The notes: generated by a model from the letters alone, not told the origin. DNA of 64,000 bases from Methylobacillus arboreus (GCF_020532725.1 NZ_JAJAVC010000003.1:682001-746000); one strand, 5' to 3'. Positions 53,488 to 60,763 are shown, counted from the first letter of the stretch. A program made the numbers and translations.

Positions 53488-54516
53488 CTACGACTCCGCC
53501 TCGTCGTTCCTCCTCGTTGTCGCCTGCGCAGGCATGCCACGGCCAGACCACTTGTTTTCAATACCTGACCGGCATGCGGCCTCTGACACGTCTACGCGCT
53601 GTCCTTCATCGCCATAGCAGCGGCATTCGCCCCTGAAGTCAACGCAGGCGCCGATCATTGCCCACGGGGCATCCGAGACCATGTCCAGCTTGCGCTGTAT
53701 GACCAGGGTCGTCGCCTCGACCTGGTCAGGATTGAGCCTGGCTTGCTCCTGGGCCATTTGTTCTGGCGTCATGGCCTCTATCTTGGTCAAGACGGTCTTG
53801 GTCATGGTTTCTTCCTGGACGATTTCCGCGTCCGGCTTGTTTGGCCCGGTCTTGGCCTTCACGCGCTGCACCGCCATGTAGCCCAGCATGGGCACGACCA
53901 CCAGGAGCAGCACGAACAGCTTGAAGGCCATCGGTATCTTGTGCTTGACCTTGGTATGGATGCTGGCCGATTCATACATGCCAAACACTTCCTTGGGGAT
54001 GGTGTAGCGCGTCGTGGTCGCCACGGCCAGGTTGGACTTGGTATGCGGGTTCTCCTGCCATTCCGGCCATTCGTGCAGGCTGCGGCCGCGCCAGGTGCTG
54101 CGCACGTGGATATGCTTGGTCACCAGGGCGCGCACGGTCTTGTGCACCAGGTGCGGGAACTGGGTAATGACGACAAAGTCCAGGCCATGGTGGCGATGCT
54201 CGCACAGGTACTCGATAAAGGGCTGCATGGTGGTGCCGGTCGGCTTGAATGACTTCTGGCACTCGTCCACGACAATAAGGGAGCCTTCCTGGATGTTCTT
54301 CAGCAGTGGCACTTCGTCCTCATCGTCGGGGTTTTTCTTGGGCTCGAGTTCATGCCAGCGTTCGAGCTCGGCGCGGCTTATCGGGATAACCGGCAGGGTC
54401 AGCTTGGGAATGCCGACACAGTAGACGGTACGCTTCTCGACCTCGGGGCGGATGTATTGCCAGACGGTCAGGGCGGATTTGCCATTGCCCGGCTGGCCCG
54501 TGATCAACGTAATCAT
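53488..54516 (-). CDS. zot: Zot-like assembly ATPase (gene I protein)
   Basis: A 342-residue protein: Walker A ITGQPGNGKSAL, Walker B GSLIVVDECQKSF, the sensor-like FVVITQFPHLVHKTVRALV, and one membrane helix (AFKLFVLLLVVVPMLGYMAV) that puts the C-terminal domain in the periplasm. This is the layout of filamentous-phage gpI, the inner-membrane motor for virion extrusion. It overlaps the DUF2523 gene by 4 bp. Confidence 0.94.
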   Translation of the reverse strand: MITLITGQPGNGKSALTVWQYIRPEVEKRTVYCVGIPKLTLPVIPISRAELERWHELEPKKNPDDEDEVPLLKNIQEGSLIVVDECQKSFKPTGTTMQPFIEYLCEHRHHGLDFVVITQFPHLVHKTVRALVTKHIHVRSTWRGRSLHEWPEWQENPHTKSNLAVATTTRYTIPKEVFGMYESASIHTKVKHKIPMAFKLFVLLLVVVPMLGYMAVQRVKAKTGPNKPDAEIVQEETMTKTVLTKIEAMTPEQMAQEQARLNPDQVEATTLVIQRKLDMVSDAPWAMIGACVDFRGECRCYGDEGQRVDVSEAACRSGIENKWSGRGMPAQATTRRNDEAES

Positions 54517-54794
54517 TTGGGCATGACGCCGATCTTGGACATATAGGCCACGGTGACGCGGAAGGTCATGGCACCGGCGATCATGCCCAGGGCCTCACCA
54601 ATGCCACCCAGGCCCGCAAAGGCAGCGATATAGCCGCCAAACCCGGTATAGGTAGCCTGGGCATAACTGATGGCCGTGGCAAGCGCTGTCGCCACGCCAG
54701 CGTAGCTGATGATGCCCAGGCCCAGGGCGGCCAGGACACGCTTGGCAATTGCGCCGGCGGAGTTGGTGAAGAAGGTACCGAGCAGGAATTTCAT
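54513..54794 (-). CDS. DUF2523 minor coat protein (pVI-like)
   Basis: A 93-residue, three-helix hydrophobic protein: MKFLLGTFFTNSAGAIAKRVLAALGLGIISYAGV and GLGGIGEALGMIAGAMTFR. DUF2523 proteins sit between the adhesin and Zot in inoviruses and correspond to pVI of Ff phages. Overlaps its neighbours by 4 bp on both sides. Confidence 0.9.
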   Translation of the reverse strand: MKFLLGTFFTNSAGAIAKRVLAALGLGIISYAGVATALATAISYAQATYTGFGGYIAAFAGLGGIGEALGMIAGAMTFRVTVAYMSKIGVMPK

Positions 54795-56143
54795 TGGCGG
54801 AAAGCTCCCGAGATGATGTAGGCAGAGACCAGGGCGGCAATGAGCAGGACGGCAGGGCGAAGATCGATCATTGCCTCGCAGACGGTATGGACCGGCAGGC
54901 TATAGGAGTGACCCTTGGCAGTGATGGTCGGATCGCCTGGGCAGCTACCGCCGCCCCATGAGTCATAGCTGAACGTGTCAGGGATTTCATGGGTATCCAG
55001 GTCAACATCCTGCACGTCATCAATTTCAATATCGGTGTCTTCCTTTGGCTTTTCGGACTGATCCTCATCATTAGGCAGCGTGGTTTCCTGCACCGTGGTG
55101 GTGGTGTTATTGGTGATATTGGTTTCCGTGATCGTGGTGGTTTCTGTGACGGTAACCGTGGTTGGACCGGAAGGCGAGACCGTGACCGTGGTATCCGTGG
55201 TTTTAGTGCCAATCGGGTCGCCTTGGCCGTTGCGGATGGTTTCCGTGGTCGAGCCACCGGGGCCGGGGACGGTCTTGGGGTCAATCGTGGGCGTATCAAG
55301 CGGGATAGGTTCGCCGCCTTCAATCAAGTCGGGGATGATGTCAGGCGTATTGAGCTCAGGCACATCTTCAGGTAGTGGCCAGCCTGCTGGCGTAATGGGC
55401 AGACGCCTGTCAGGGTTATAAGGCTGGCACATGTTATTCGCTAAATAATGCGTAGACGGGCAATTTTGAATTAAAACAGCAACACCAATAACCGTCGTAC
55501 TGTAGTTTGCAGTACCAGCATTTGCCACAGTCTGAAATCTGATCTGCGCAGAAACATTCTGTGAGCCTGACTGATAGCACGAAAGCATTTCACCTGTGGA
55601 CCAGCCAGCCTGATTAGAAATGTACGCAGGAACATAATAATCACAAGCGGCTGTATATGTAGAAAACTCCTGTGCAGGAGGAGCACTGGAACCGGTAGAG
55701 GTTCTCCAACGCTGATATGACATAGGCTTACTGGAAGGGTCTGTCAATGTCCAGGTTGGCGTTGATACAGGATTGTCAGGGTCAGAGGGTCCAGCGCAAA
55801 TATCAGTTTTATCGCATAGTTCCCAAGCTAGAGTTAAGCCAATGCCAAGCGGCCCTGCACGCTTTGCGAGATTAAGCCCTGCCCCTGCCAAGCCACCGAT
55901 TTTTACAGGTGTTTTCTGATTAAGGGTGACAGGCAAGCGGCCTTTGCTTGTGGGGACGTTGACGTCACGAGAGTTGTTTTCCATGCCGGGCCAAGCTGGA
56001 CGTGGCGGCGCACGCTCATCAGCGGGGAAGTAATAGAGCTGGTCACCGACAGGCCGAATGTAAGACGGGGTGCCGATTTCAATGGTGGCAGCTTGGGAGG
56101 TTGCCCCGACCAGGAGCAAGGGAATCAGGGCAAGGTATCTCAT
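54791..56143 (-). CDS. pIII-like adsorption protein (TspB-type)
   Basis: A 450-residue exported protein: signal peptide MRYLALIPLLLVGATSQAA, an N-terminal half with paired cysteines for receptor binding, a Pro/Thr-rich linker (TVTVTETTTITETNI), an acidic stretch, a C-terminal domain GGGSCPGDPTITAKGHSYSLPVHTVCEAMIDLRP, and one terminal membrane helix (VLLIAALVSAYIISGAF). The layout matches filamentous-phage pIII. The middle of the gene (55.4-55.9 kb) is more AT-rich than the rest, so the receptor domain may have been exchanged. The start is uncertain among ATGs at 56143, 56158 and 56164. Confidence 0.85.
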   Translation of the reverse strand: MRYLALIPLLLVGATSQAATIEIGTPSYIRPVGDQLYYFPADERAPPRPAWPGMENNSRDVNVPTSKGRLPVTLNQKTPVKIGGLAGAGLNLAKRAGPLGIGLTLAWELCDKTDICAGPSDPDNPVSTPTWTLTDPSSKPMSYQRWRTSTGSSAPPAQEFSTYTAACDYYVPAYISNQAGWSTGEMLSCYQSGSQNVSAQIRFQTVANAGTANYSTTVIGVAVLIQNCPSTHYLANNMCQPYNPDRRLPITPAGWPLPEDVPELNTPDIIPDLIEGGEPIPLDTPTIDPKTVPGPGGSTTETIRNGQGDPIGTKTTDTTVTVSPSGPTTVTVTETTTITETNITNNTTTTVQETTLPNDEDQSEKPKEDTDIEIDDVQDVDLDTHEIPDTFSYDSWGGGSCPGDPTITAKGHSYSLPVHTVCEAMIDLRPAVLLIAALVSAYIISGAFRQ

Positions 56144-56210
56144 CTGAACAGTATCCATGCGCATATTGCCATCGTGACAATGATGGCGGTTGGGTAGAGT
56201 TCGATTGGCA

Positions 56211-56504
56211 TCAGTGAATGGCCTTCGCAATGATCTTGAAGCCCCAGGCGGTCGCAATGACGCCGATGCACATCCAGGCCAGTTCCAGGGAGTCTCCTAT
56301 CTGCGGCGTGCATTCAATCAGGGGCGGGGTGACTTCTATGGTAGAGCTGGTCAGGCCGTCGCTCTTGGTGATGGTGTAGCCTGTTTGCGTGGGGGTGCAG
56401 GACAGCGCCTTGCCATCGCTGGTGACAATGGGGCAACCCGCAGCCATAGACGCGTATAGCTGCGGGAGCTCTGCAAAACAAAGGTTGTCGTGCAGATAGG
56501 CCAT
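56211..56504 (-). CDS. minor coat or accessory phage protein
   Basis: A 97-residue protein with four cysteines (NLCFAEL, AGCPIVT, LSCTPT, LIECTP) in the N-terminal part and one C-terminal helix (LAWMCIGVIATAWGFKIIAKAI). It lies between the major coat gene (2 bp away) and the adhesin, a place often taken by minor coat proteins. Specific role unknown. Confidence 0.7.
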   Translation of the reverse strand: MAYLHDNLCFAELPQLYASMAAGCPIVTSDGKALSCTPTQTGYTITKSDGLTSSTIEVTPPLIECTPQIGDSLELAWMCIGVIATAWGFKIIAKAIH

Positions 56505-56506
56505 GC

Positions 56507-56692
56507 TTACTTGATGACGCGGCGCAGCCAGTTGAAGACGACGATGCCGATCACAACGCCGAGGATGGCGGCACCGATGGTGCCGACGTCGGTCACCGCA
56601 TCGCCAATAGCGGTAGTGACAGAGGCTGGCACTTCAGCCATGGCGGACAGCGGGGCTACTGCAACAACGACACCTGCGATTTTCTTGAACAT
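56507..56692 (-). CDS. major coat protein (pVIII-like)
   Basis: A 61-residue precursor: signal peptide MFKKIAGVVVAVAPLSAMA, then an acidic N-terminus (EVPASVTTAIGDAVTDVG), a hydrophobic helix (AAILGVVIGIVVFNW) and a basic C-terminus (LRRVIK) that would face the DNA. This is the classic filamentous-phage major capsid layout. Confidence 0.9.
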   Translation of the reverse strand: MFKKIAGVVVAVAPLSAMAEVPASVTTAIGDAVTDVGTIGAAILGVVIGIVVFNWLRRVIK

Positions 56693-56734
56693 GTTTGATT
56701 CTCCAAGTTGATGCCAGTGGGCGACTGGCGGCGC

Positions 56735-56896
56735 TTACAGGCCGCTGATGAGGGCGAGAGCGCCCCCGATCAGCAGGCCGATAACCAGGGCCGCGAGGTT
56801 GTTTCGTGCGCGGCGGCTGCGTTTGGTGTCAGATGGAGCTGGACCAGGTGCGAGATCTGACACCAAATACGGGTGTTTGCCAGGGGTGTAGTACAT
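56735..56896 (-). CDS. 53-residue phage membrane peptide
   Basis: A short frame, ATG at 56896 one base after the rep stop: MYYTPGKHPYLVSDLAPGPA, a basic patch SDTKRSRRARNN and a terminal helix LAALVIGLLIGGALALISG. The place and size suit a pVII/pIX-like or other small coat gene. Its coding sequence contains the 13-bp inverted TTTGGTGTCAGAT pair, so regulation and coding overlap. Confidence 0.6.
   Translation of the reverse strand: MYYTPGKHPYLVSDLAPGPAPSDTKRSRRARNNLAALVIGLLIGGALALISGL
56822..56867. promoter_or_regulatory. inverted TTTGGTGTCAGAT pair
   Basis: TTTGGTGTCAGAT (56822-56834) and ATCTGACACCAAA (56855-56867) are exact inverted copies with 20 bp between, inside the 53-residue gene and upstream of the major coat gene. 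The core equals the motif at 52514 and 53092-53146. Confidence 0.55.
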
Positions 56897-56897
56897 G

Positions 56898-57872
56898 TCA
56901 GGCAACCTTCTGGCGGTAGGCGTCGAGCTCGTGGACCAGGATGGTCTTGACGCGCTGGGTCAGGTTCATGACGTTGCATGGCGAGCTGATGTCGACGCCG
57001 TACTCCAGGAGCGCGGCGCGGAAGCGGTAATAGGCGCTCTTGCTCATGTAGGTCTTGGGGTCGACGCCATCGCGCCACATGATGGCGTGCTGGCGCAGGC
57101 GGGTAGGGATGTCAGTCCAGGTCTCGACGGTGGCGTTTTCCGCGAAGGCCTGGCTTGCGAACTTGCCATAGACGATTTTTTCCATGTCGTTCTTCCAATT
57201 GATCAGTTTGTTGAGGCCCTTTTGTCTGAGGTACTCGCTGCCCAATTGAATCTCGAAGCGGGCAGTGGTGGCCTTGGGGTGGGGCGTGCGCAGCCCCTGG
57301 AGCTCTGCGAGCTTGTCGTAGAGCTTGGCTTTCCAGTACTGGCCGCGCTTGGTGTCGTAGCCCCAGGTCGGGCCGTACTTGCCTATGCGGGCGACACGTT
57401 GGCCGATGCGGCGGGAGGCCAGTTGGTTGGAGAGTTGCAGGTATTCGTCGGTGTGGAAGTTGGCGGCGAGGTCGACACGGGTGAGGTAGGTGCCGTATTC
57501 GCCGATGGTGCCATCACGGACGGTGGTGCCGAGGAAGCGCAGGTCTGCGGTCGGCAGGAATGCGCGGATGAAGGTGGCGGCCTTGTCGAAGCATTGTTGC
57601 AGGGTGTGGCCTTGCAGGTTGTTGGCTTCGCGGAAGCGGCCGATATTTCCCTGGAACCAGATATGGTGACCATCGCACTTGATGCGGATGGAGGTGTCGG
57701 AGCTCGAGCACTTGATCTGTTCCCATTGCTGGATTTCGTTTTCGATAACGCCGTTGCGGTCGATTTTGAGTATTTTGCCCGCTTCCAGGACCGGGTTTTC
57801 GGTGTAGGGCTGGAAGTCATGACGGAATGAAAGCCAGTCGCAAATGACGCTGTTGAATTTCATGTCGCGCAT
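56898..57872 (-). CDS. phage replication initiator (gpII/X family)
   Basis: A 324-residue rolling-circle initiator: WLSFRHDFQP near the start, CDGHHIWFQGNIGRF, YLTRVDLAANFHTDEYLQL (metal/active-site region), ARFEIQLGSEYLRQKG, and a C-terminal helical domain with MSKSAYYRFRAALLEYGVDIS. The pattern is that of phage/plasmid replication proteins II/X. The ATG at 57872 has GGGGAG upstream; longer starts are possible up to 57899. It would nick the double-stranded form to start plus-strand synthesis. Confidence 0.87.
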   Translation of the reverse strand: MRDMKFNSVICDWLSFRHDFQPYTENPVLEAGKILKIDRNGVIENEIQQWEQIKCSSSDTSIRIKCDGHHIWFQGNIGRFREANNLQGHTLQQCFDKAATFIRAFLPTADLRFLGTTVRDGTIGEYGTYLTRVDLAANFHTDEYLQLSNQLASRRIGQRVARIGKYGPTWGYDTKRGQYWKAKLYDKLAELQGLRTPHPKATTARFEIQLGSEYLRQKGLNKLINWKNDMEKIVYGKFASQAFAENATVETWTDIPTRLRQHAIMWRDGVDPKTYMSKSAYYRFRAALLEYGVDISSPCNVMNLTQRVKTILVHELDAYRQKVA

Positions 57873-57910
57873 GTGTGTTTTTCTCCCCATTTTTCCCACT
57901 TCTGGGAATT

Positions 57911-57943
57911 ACTTGCAGTGGTACTAGCACTGCAAGTTTTTTC
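57911..57943 (+). other. 10-bp perfect hairpin upstream of rep
   Basis: ACTTGCAGTG/CACTGCAAGT with loop GTACTAG, followed by TTTTT on the plus strand. It may act as a terminator for rightward transcription or be part of the rolling-circle origin, since it lies between the rep and ssDNA-binding genes. Confidence 0.5.
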
Positions 57944-57979
57944 CATTGTACGTTCGTCCAATATTTTGGTGTTTTTCGA

Positions 57980-58226
57980 CTAGAGCGTTTCGACGAAAGT
58001 CAGGGTGTTGGTGACGTACAAATTGCCGTTGTAGCGACGGCCGTATCCGCCGATCACGACCTTGGCGCGGATGACGTCGCCCTCGCGGCAGAACGGACGC
58101 TGGGAGGCGGGTTGCGATAAGTTTTTCCTTGCTCAACGCGCCAGAGGATGGCGCGGCCGCTAACGGGAGCCTGGTTGCCGTGGCCACCGCGGCCCTTTTT
58201 TATTACCGCCGTTACTTCGCATAATG
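57980..58226 (-). pseudogene. main part of the phage ssDNA-binding gene (split at att, frameshifted)
   Basis: From the dif site leftwards one frame reads CEVTAVIKKGRGGHG... SGRAILWRVEQGKTYRNP, then, one base out of frame near 58100, SQRPFCREGDVIRAK... RRYNGNLYVTNTLTFVETL to the TAG at 57980. The joined product (~93 residues with the 13 codons at 51770) has the size and place, just upstream of rep, of an inovirus ssDNA-binding protein. It has no start codon of its own here. A single C lost from CCCC would explain the frameshift. Either the phage is defective or the base is a sequencing error. Confidence 0.65.
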
Positions 58227-58241
58227 TGTGTTATGTTAAAT
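58214..58241 (+). other. dif site (attR), XerC/XerD recombination site
   Basis: XerC arm ACTTCGCATAA, centre TGTGTG, XerD arm TTATGTTAAAT: a full 28-bp dif, matching the E. coli site apart from a few bases of the XerC arm and centre. It is both the chromosome dimer-resolution site and the right end of the prophage, and so marks the replication terminus region. Confidence 0.9.
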
Positions 58242-58247
58242 GATGGA

Positions 58248-58559
58248 TCAATAATTATGCTTCGTTCGATACCTGAACTCAAAACTCATCTGAACGATTG
58301 GCCTATCCATAAGCTCCAACATACGCCTGCCGCTAACAGCACTATAGCTGCTTAAATATCTACACGTAGCCTCAATCAGTTCTTGGTCAATATTCATTTC
58401 AGCTAGCCTCAATTTTTCCTTCGCAATCCACCTATAAAGCTTTCTACGTCTAGCACCACGTGGTTTTTCAACACGCAATATCCAATACCATAAATGCAAA
58501 TTAGAGCTAACCCATTCAGGACGGCGATTAACGCCTTGATGATGAAATCCGTTCAGCAT
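58248..58559 (-). CDS. dif-flanking conserved hypothetical protein, right copy
   Basis: A 103-residue homologue of the gene at 51411: GFHHQGVNRRPEWVSSNLHL, LRVEKPRGARRRKLYRWIAK, LRLAEMNIDQELIEATCRYL, SSYSAVSGRRMLELMDRP. It faces the other way and its stop codon is 6 bp from dif. The C-termini of the two differ most. Function unknown; its neighbour to the right is a broken phage Rep gene, so it may be a remnant of a second dif-integrated phage. Confidence 0.72.
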   Translation of the reverse strand: MLNGFHHQGVNRRPEWVSSNLHLWYWILRVEKPRGARRRKLYRWIAKEKLRLAEMNIDQELIEATCRYLSSYSAVSGRRMLELMDRPIVQMSFEFRYRTKHNY

Positions 58560-58642
58560 GTATTTATAGGAGCGATTTTTTTGTTGTTGTTGACACCTTA
58601 CCCTTGACCGACGATTTTAAACGCGCGATTAGAGGCATTTTT

Positions 58643-59080
58643 TCAGTCATCTAATACCGTGCAAAGGATAGCTTTAAATTTCTTGCGCCTTTGCATTATT
58701 TGGGCTGGAAAATCCTCTAATCCGTGCAGCATGGCAATGTCGAAGGTGTCTTTGATCATTTCCGTGATGTTTTGAGAACCTAGCCAGTGTTGTGTGACTT
58801 CTGGTTTGGGAGCGCCTTTGCTTGACCAGTAACGCTTTGACGAATGCTCGTGCATGTCGAAGCATTTATCCAGGTATTTTGTCAGGTAGCACGCGAGTTT
58901 TGCGCTTTTCCATGTGCCTTTAGGTTGTCCGAAGTACTACGTCTATTTGGCCTTTGACGTGTTTGCCGGTAGCACCGATGCAGCCGAGGACATTATACCA
59001 GCAGGTGCGCATGTATTTGAGGTCTTGACGGCCAAGCGCATAGAAGGAAAATATCTTATTGGATTGGTTGCAAATAGATT
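58643..59080 (-). pseudogene. broken rolling-circle Rep gene of a second phage or plasmid
   Basis: A minus-strand frame reads FYALGRQDLKYMRTCWYNVL, then HVKGQIDV; one extra base near 58943 shifts the frame, which goes on as YFGQPKGTWKSAKLACYLTK and YLDKCFDMHEHSSKRYWSSK to a stop at 58643. Y(L/V)xKYL plus KRYWSS is typical of rolling-circle replication proteins of filamentous phages and small plasmids. The N-terminal part with the metal-binding HUH motif is missing. It is unlike the Rep at 56898. Confidence 0.65.
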
Positions 59081-59168
59081 CTTACATTGTAATCAGTATT
59101 TAACTGATGCTCGTGACAGAGGGCCTTGCCTATGATGAAACTCTGATCAAACTTAAGAGGAGTATTCC

Positions 59169-59543
59169 ATGAACGCTCATAATGATGGCATAAACCGGAA
59201 CAGCGAAGATAATCCAGATACCCATCTTCAAAACCGTAATGTAAACGGCGGACAAGATGTTCCGCCCTCTTCCCATACTATCCCTGGCAATAAGCTAAAA
59301 CATGCCGAGGAAGAAGGTCATGGTGAAGATGCGACACAGGCGTTAAGGTCCAATACTCTTCCTCACGAAACAAATCAGAATAAACCTATTAAGCCTGATC
59401 CTGATCAACCATATCAGCCTACAGAGCCGGATGAACCAGACGTACAGCCTGAAATTATTGGTGAAGATGATGAAAGTAATGGCCTTGAAAACGTGGTGGC
59501 CCCTGCCCCGGAAGGGTTCGTTATCAAGGAAAATATCCCGTAG
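59169..59543 (+). CDS. disordered acidic/proline-rich protein
   Basis: A 124-residue protein of polar and charged residues: HNDGINRNSEDNPDTHLQN, KPDPDQPYQPTEPDEPDVQP, APAPEGFVIKENIP. No hydrophobic core and no cysteine; intrinsically disordered. AAGAGGAG lies seven bases before the ATG. No family was recognised. The next genes (small membrane peptide, SRPBCC, DUF2892-like) suggest a stress- or envelope-related group. Confidence 0.65.
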   Translation: MNAHNDGINRNSEDNPDTHLQNRNVNGGQDVPPSSHTIPGNKLKHAEEEGHGEDATQALRSNTLPHETNQNKPIKPDPDQPYQPTEPDEPDVQPEIIGEDDESNGLENVVAPAPEGFVIKENIP

Positions 59544-59667
59544 ATACGTCAAGAGTTGGGTGTAAAAGCCAGACTAGTCCTACATAAGTTTGGGAACATT
59601 TCCAATTGGTTAAAAGCTGAATGGTTTGTAGAGTTCTTTAATAGATCATTATCTTAAGGAGAGCAAC

Positions 59668-59748
59668 ATGTTTAAATTTAGCTTAGTCGAGGTTTCCATA
59701 TTTGCCATTGCTGGCCTTTGGCTACTTTATAACTTTACTCTACTTTAA
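59668..59748 (+). CDS. 26-residue membrane peptide
   Basis: ATG at 59668 preceded by AAGGAGAGCAAC: MFKFSLVEVSIFAIAGLWLL..., a single hydrophobic helix ending in FTLL. Strong ribosome-binding site and free-standing position support it as a real small membrane protein. Function unknown. Confidence 0.5.
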   Translation: MFKFSLVEVSIFAIAGLWLLYNFTLL

Positions 59749-59838
59749 TGGAGCTTATAACGGGCTCTATTCAGGTTTTTAGTTAACTGCTAATAGATTC
59801 GCTCCTACCCGTATATGCATGTTTTGATGGAGTCTACT

Positions 59839-60309
59839 ATGCCTACTATAGAAAAAACCATTGACGTCAAGGTTCCAATAAATCTCGCCTATAACCAATG
59901 GACGCAATTTGAAGCCTTTCCTAATTTCATGCCTAATATCTTGAAAGTCACGCAGCTTGATGACACCCATATCTCATGGGTCGCTGATGCCGGAGCACGT
60001 ACGATTGAATGGCAAGTGGAGATTGTAGAGCAGGTGCCTGACCATCATATTGCATGGCGCAGCGTTTCTGGGGGCCATAATTCAGGCGTCGTGTCATTTC
60101 AACACGTCGATCCGCATTCCACACGGGTAAGACTTGAAATCAAGTATGAAAACACAGGCCAGAGCGATTCGAGTGTTAGAACCGTGCTTGAAGAAAAAAT
60201 AAAGGAAGATCTGGAACTATACCGCCAGTTGCTGGAGTCACGAAAGGCGCCCACTGGGGGATGGCGTGGGCATATTTCTCGAAATACAGATAAATCTATT
60301 AAACACTGA
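59839..60309 (+). CDS. SRPBCC/START-like (polyketide cyclase-type) protein
   Basis: A 156-residue protein: TIEKTIDVKVPINLAYNQWTQFEAFPNFMPNILKV, SWVADAGARTIEWQVEIVEQ and HIAWRSVSGGHNSGVVSFQH, the COQ10/cyclase-2 pattern of a hydrophobic ligand-binding cavity. The ligand is unknown. The ATG at 59839 has GGAG seven bases upstream. Confidence 0.87.
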   Translation: MPTIEKTIDVKVPINLAYNQWTQFEAFPNFMPNILKVTQLDDTHISWVADAGARTIEWQVEIVEQVPDHHIAWRSVSGGHNSGVVSFQHVDPHSTRVRLEIKYENTGQSDSSVRTVLEEKIKEDLELYRQLLESRKAPTGGWRGHISRNTDKSIKH

Positions 60310-60318
60310 ATATCAAGA

Positions 60319-60342
60319 GAAGGACGGCTAAAGCCGTCCTTC
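60319..60342. terminator. terminator between convergent genes
   Basis: A perfect inverted repeat, GAAGGACGGC-TAAA-GCCGTCCTTC, between the SRPBCC gene and the convergent DUF2892-like gene. No long T-run. Confidence 0.65.
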
Positions 60343-60358
60343 AAGGTGGAAAATATCC

Positions 60359-60763
60359 TTAACTCAATGAGTTAAGCAGCGCATATTTTTCACGGTCAAT
60401 TTCGCTTCGGGTGCGTATCCCTAAGCTTCGCAATATAGGCAATGGGGGACACCACCCTTGAATGCCATGCTGCAACAAGAAAGCCAATACGCCGGCAGGA
60501 AGCGCAAGCCACTTTTTGTTAACAAAAACACCGAGTGCCAAGCCAGCCAGGGCCAAGGTTGAGGCATTTACTTCCAAGACCCTCTCAATATCCCACTCTT
60601 TATCCAGTTCTTGTATACGCGTTTTAATTGCATCGCCATCTAATGTTGAGTATTTTTCGATATTCCGATCAGTCTGCTGATCAATTTCATCGTTTACTTT
60701 ATTTGATGTTGATCGACGAACACGGTCCGCACTATCGTTGATCTCAAGGCCAGCTTTATTCAT
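60359..60763 (-). CDS. DUF2892-type membrane protein with charged N-terminus
   Basis: A 134-residue protein: a long charged helical N-terminus (RVRRSTSNKVNDEIDQQTDRNIEKY, IQELDKEWDIERVLEVNAST), then two helices (LALAGLALGVFVNKKWLALPAGVLAFLLQHGIQG) with the GWCPPLPILRSLGIRTRSEIDREK tail of YgaP-like DUF2892 proteins. Inner-membrane location. Function unknown. Confidence 0.75.
   Translation of the reverse strand: MNKAGLEINDSADRVRRSTSNKVNDEIDQQTDRNIEKYSTLDGDAIKTRIQELDKEWDIERVLEVNASTLALAGLALGVFVNKKWLALPAGVLAFLLQHGIQGWCPPLPILRSLGIRTRSEIDREKYALLNSLS

Larger units (their letters stand above)
51752..58213. mobile_element. filamentous (inovirus) prophage integrated at dif
   Basis: About 6.5 kb between attL and a full dif site. 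On the minus strand, in order: ssDNA-binding gene (split), Rep, a 53-residue membrane peptide, major coat protein, minor coat, pIII-like adhesin, DUF2523 minor coat, Zot/pI, and a small membrane gene. Two plus-strand cargo units (52068-53061) lie at the left. The gene order and size are those of Xanthomonas/Vibrio-type inoviruses that use host XerCD. Confidence 0.92.

Noticed and set aside
57924-58187. An 87-codon minus-strand frame at the right prophage end
   Set aside because: It overlaps the much more convincing split ssDNA-binding gene in other frames and has an Arg/Pro-rich out-of-frame look.
58914-59135. A 73-codon plus-strand frame
   Set aside because: It is the antisense of the broken Rep gene, which has recognisable rolling-circle Rep motifs.
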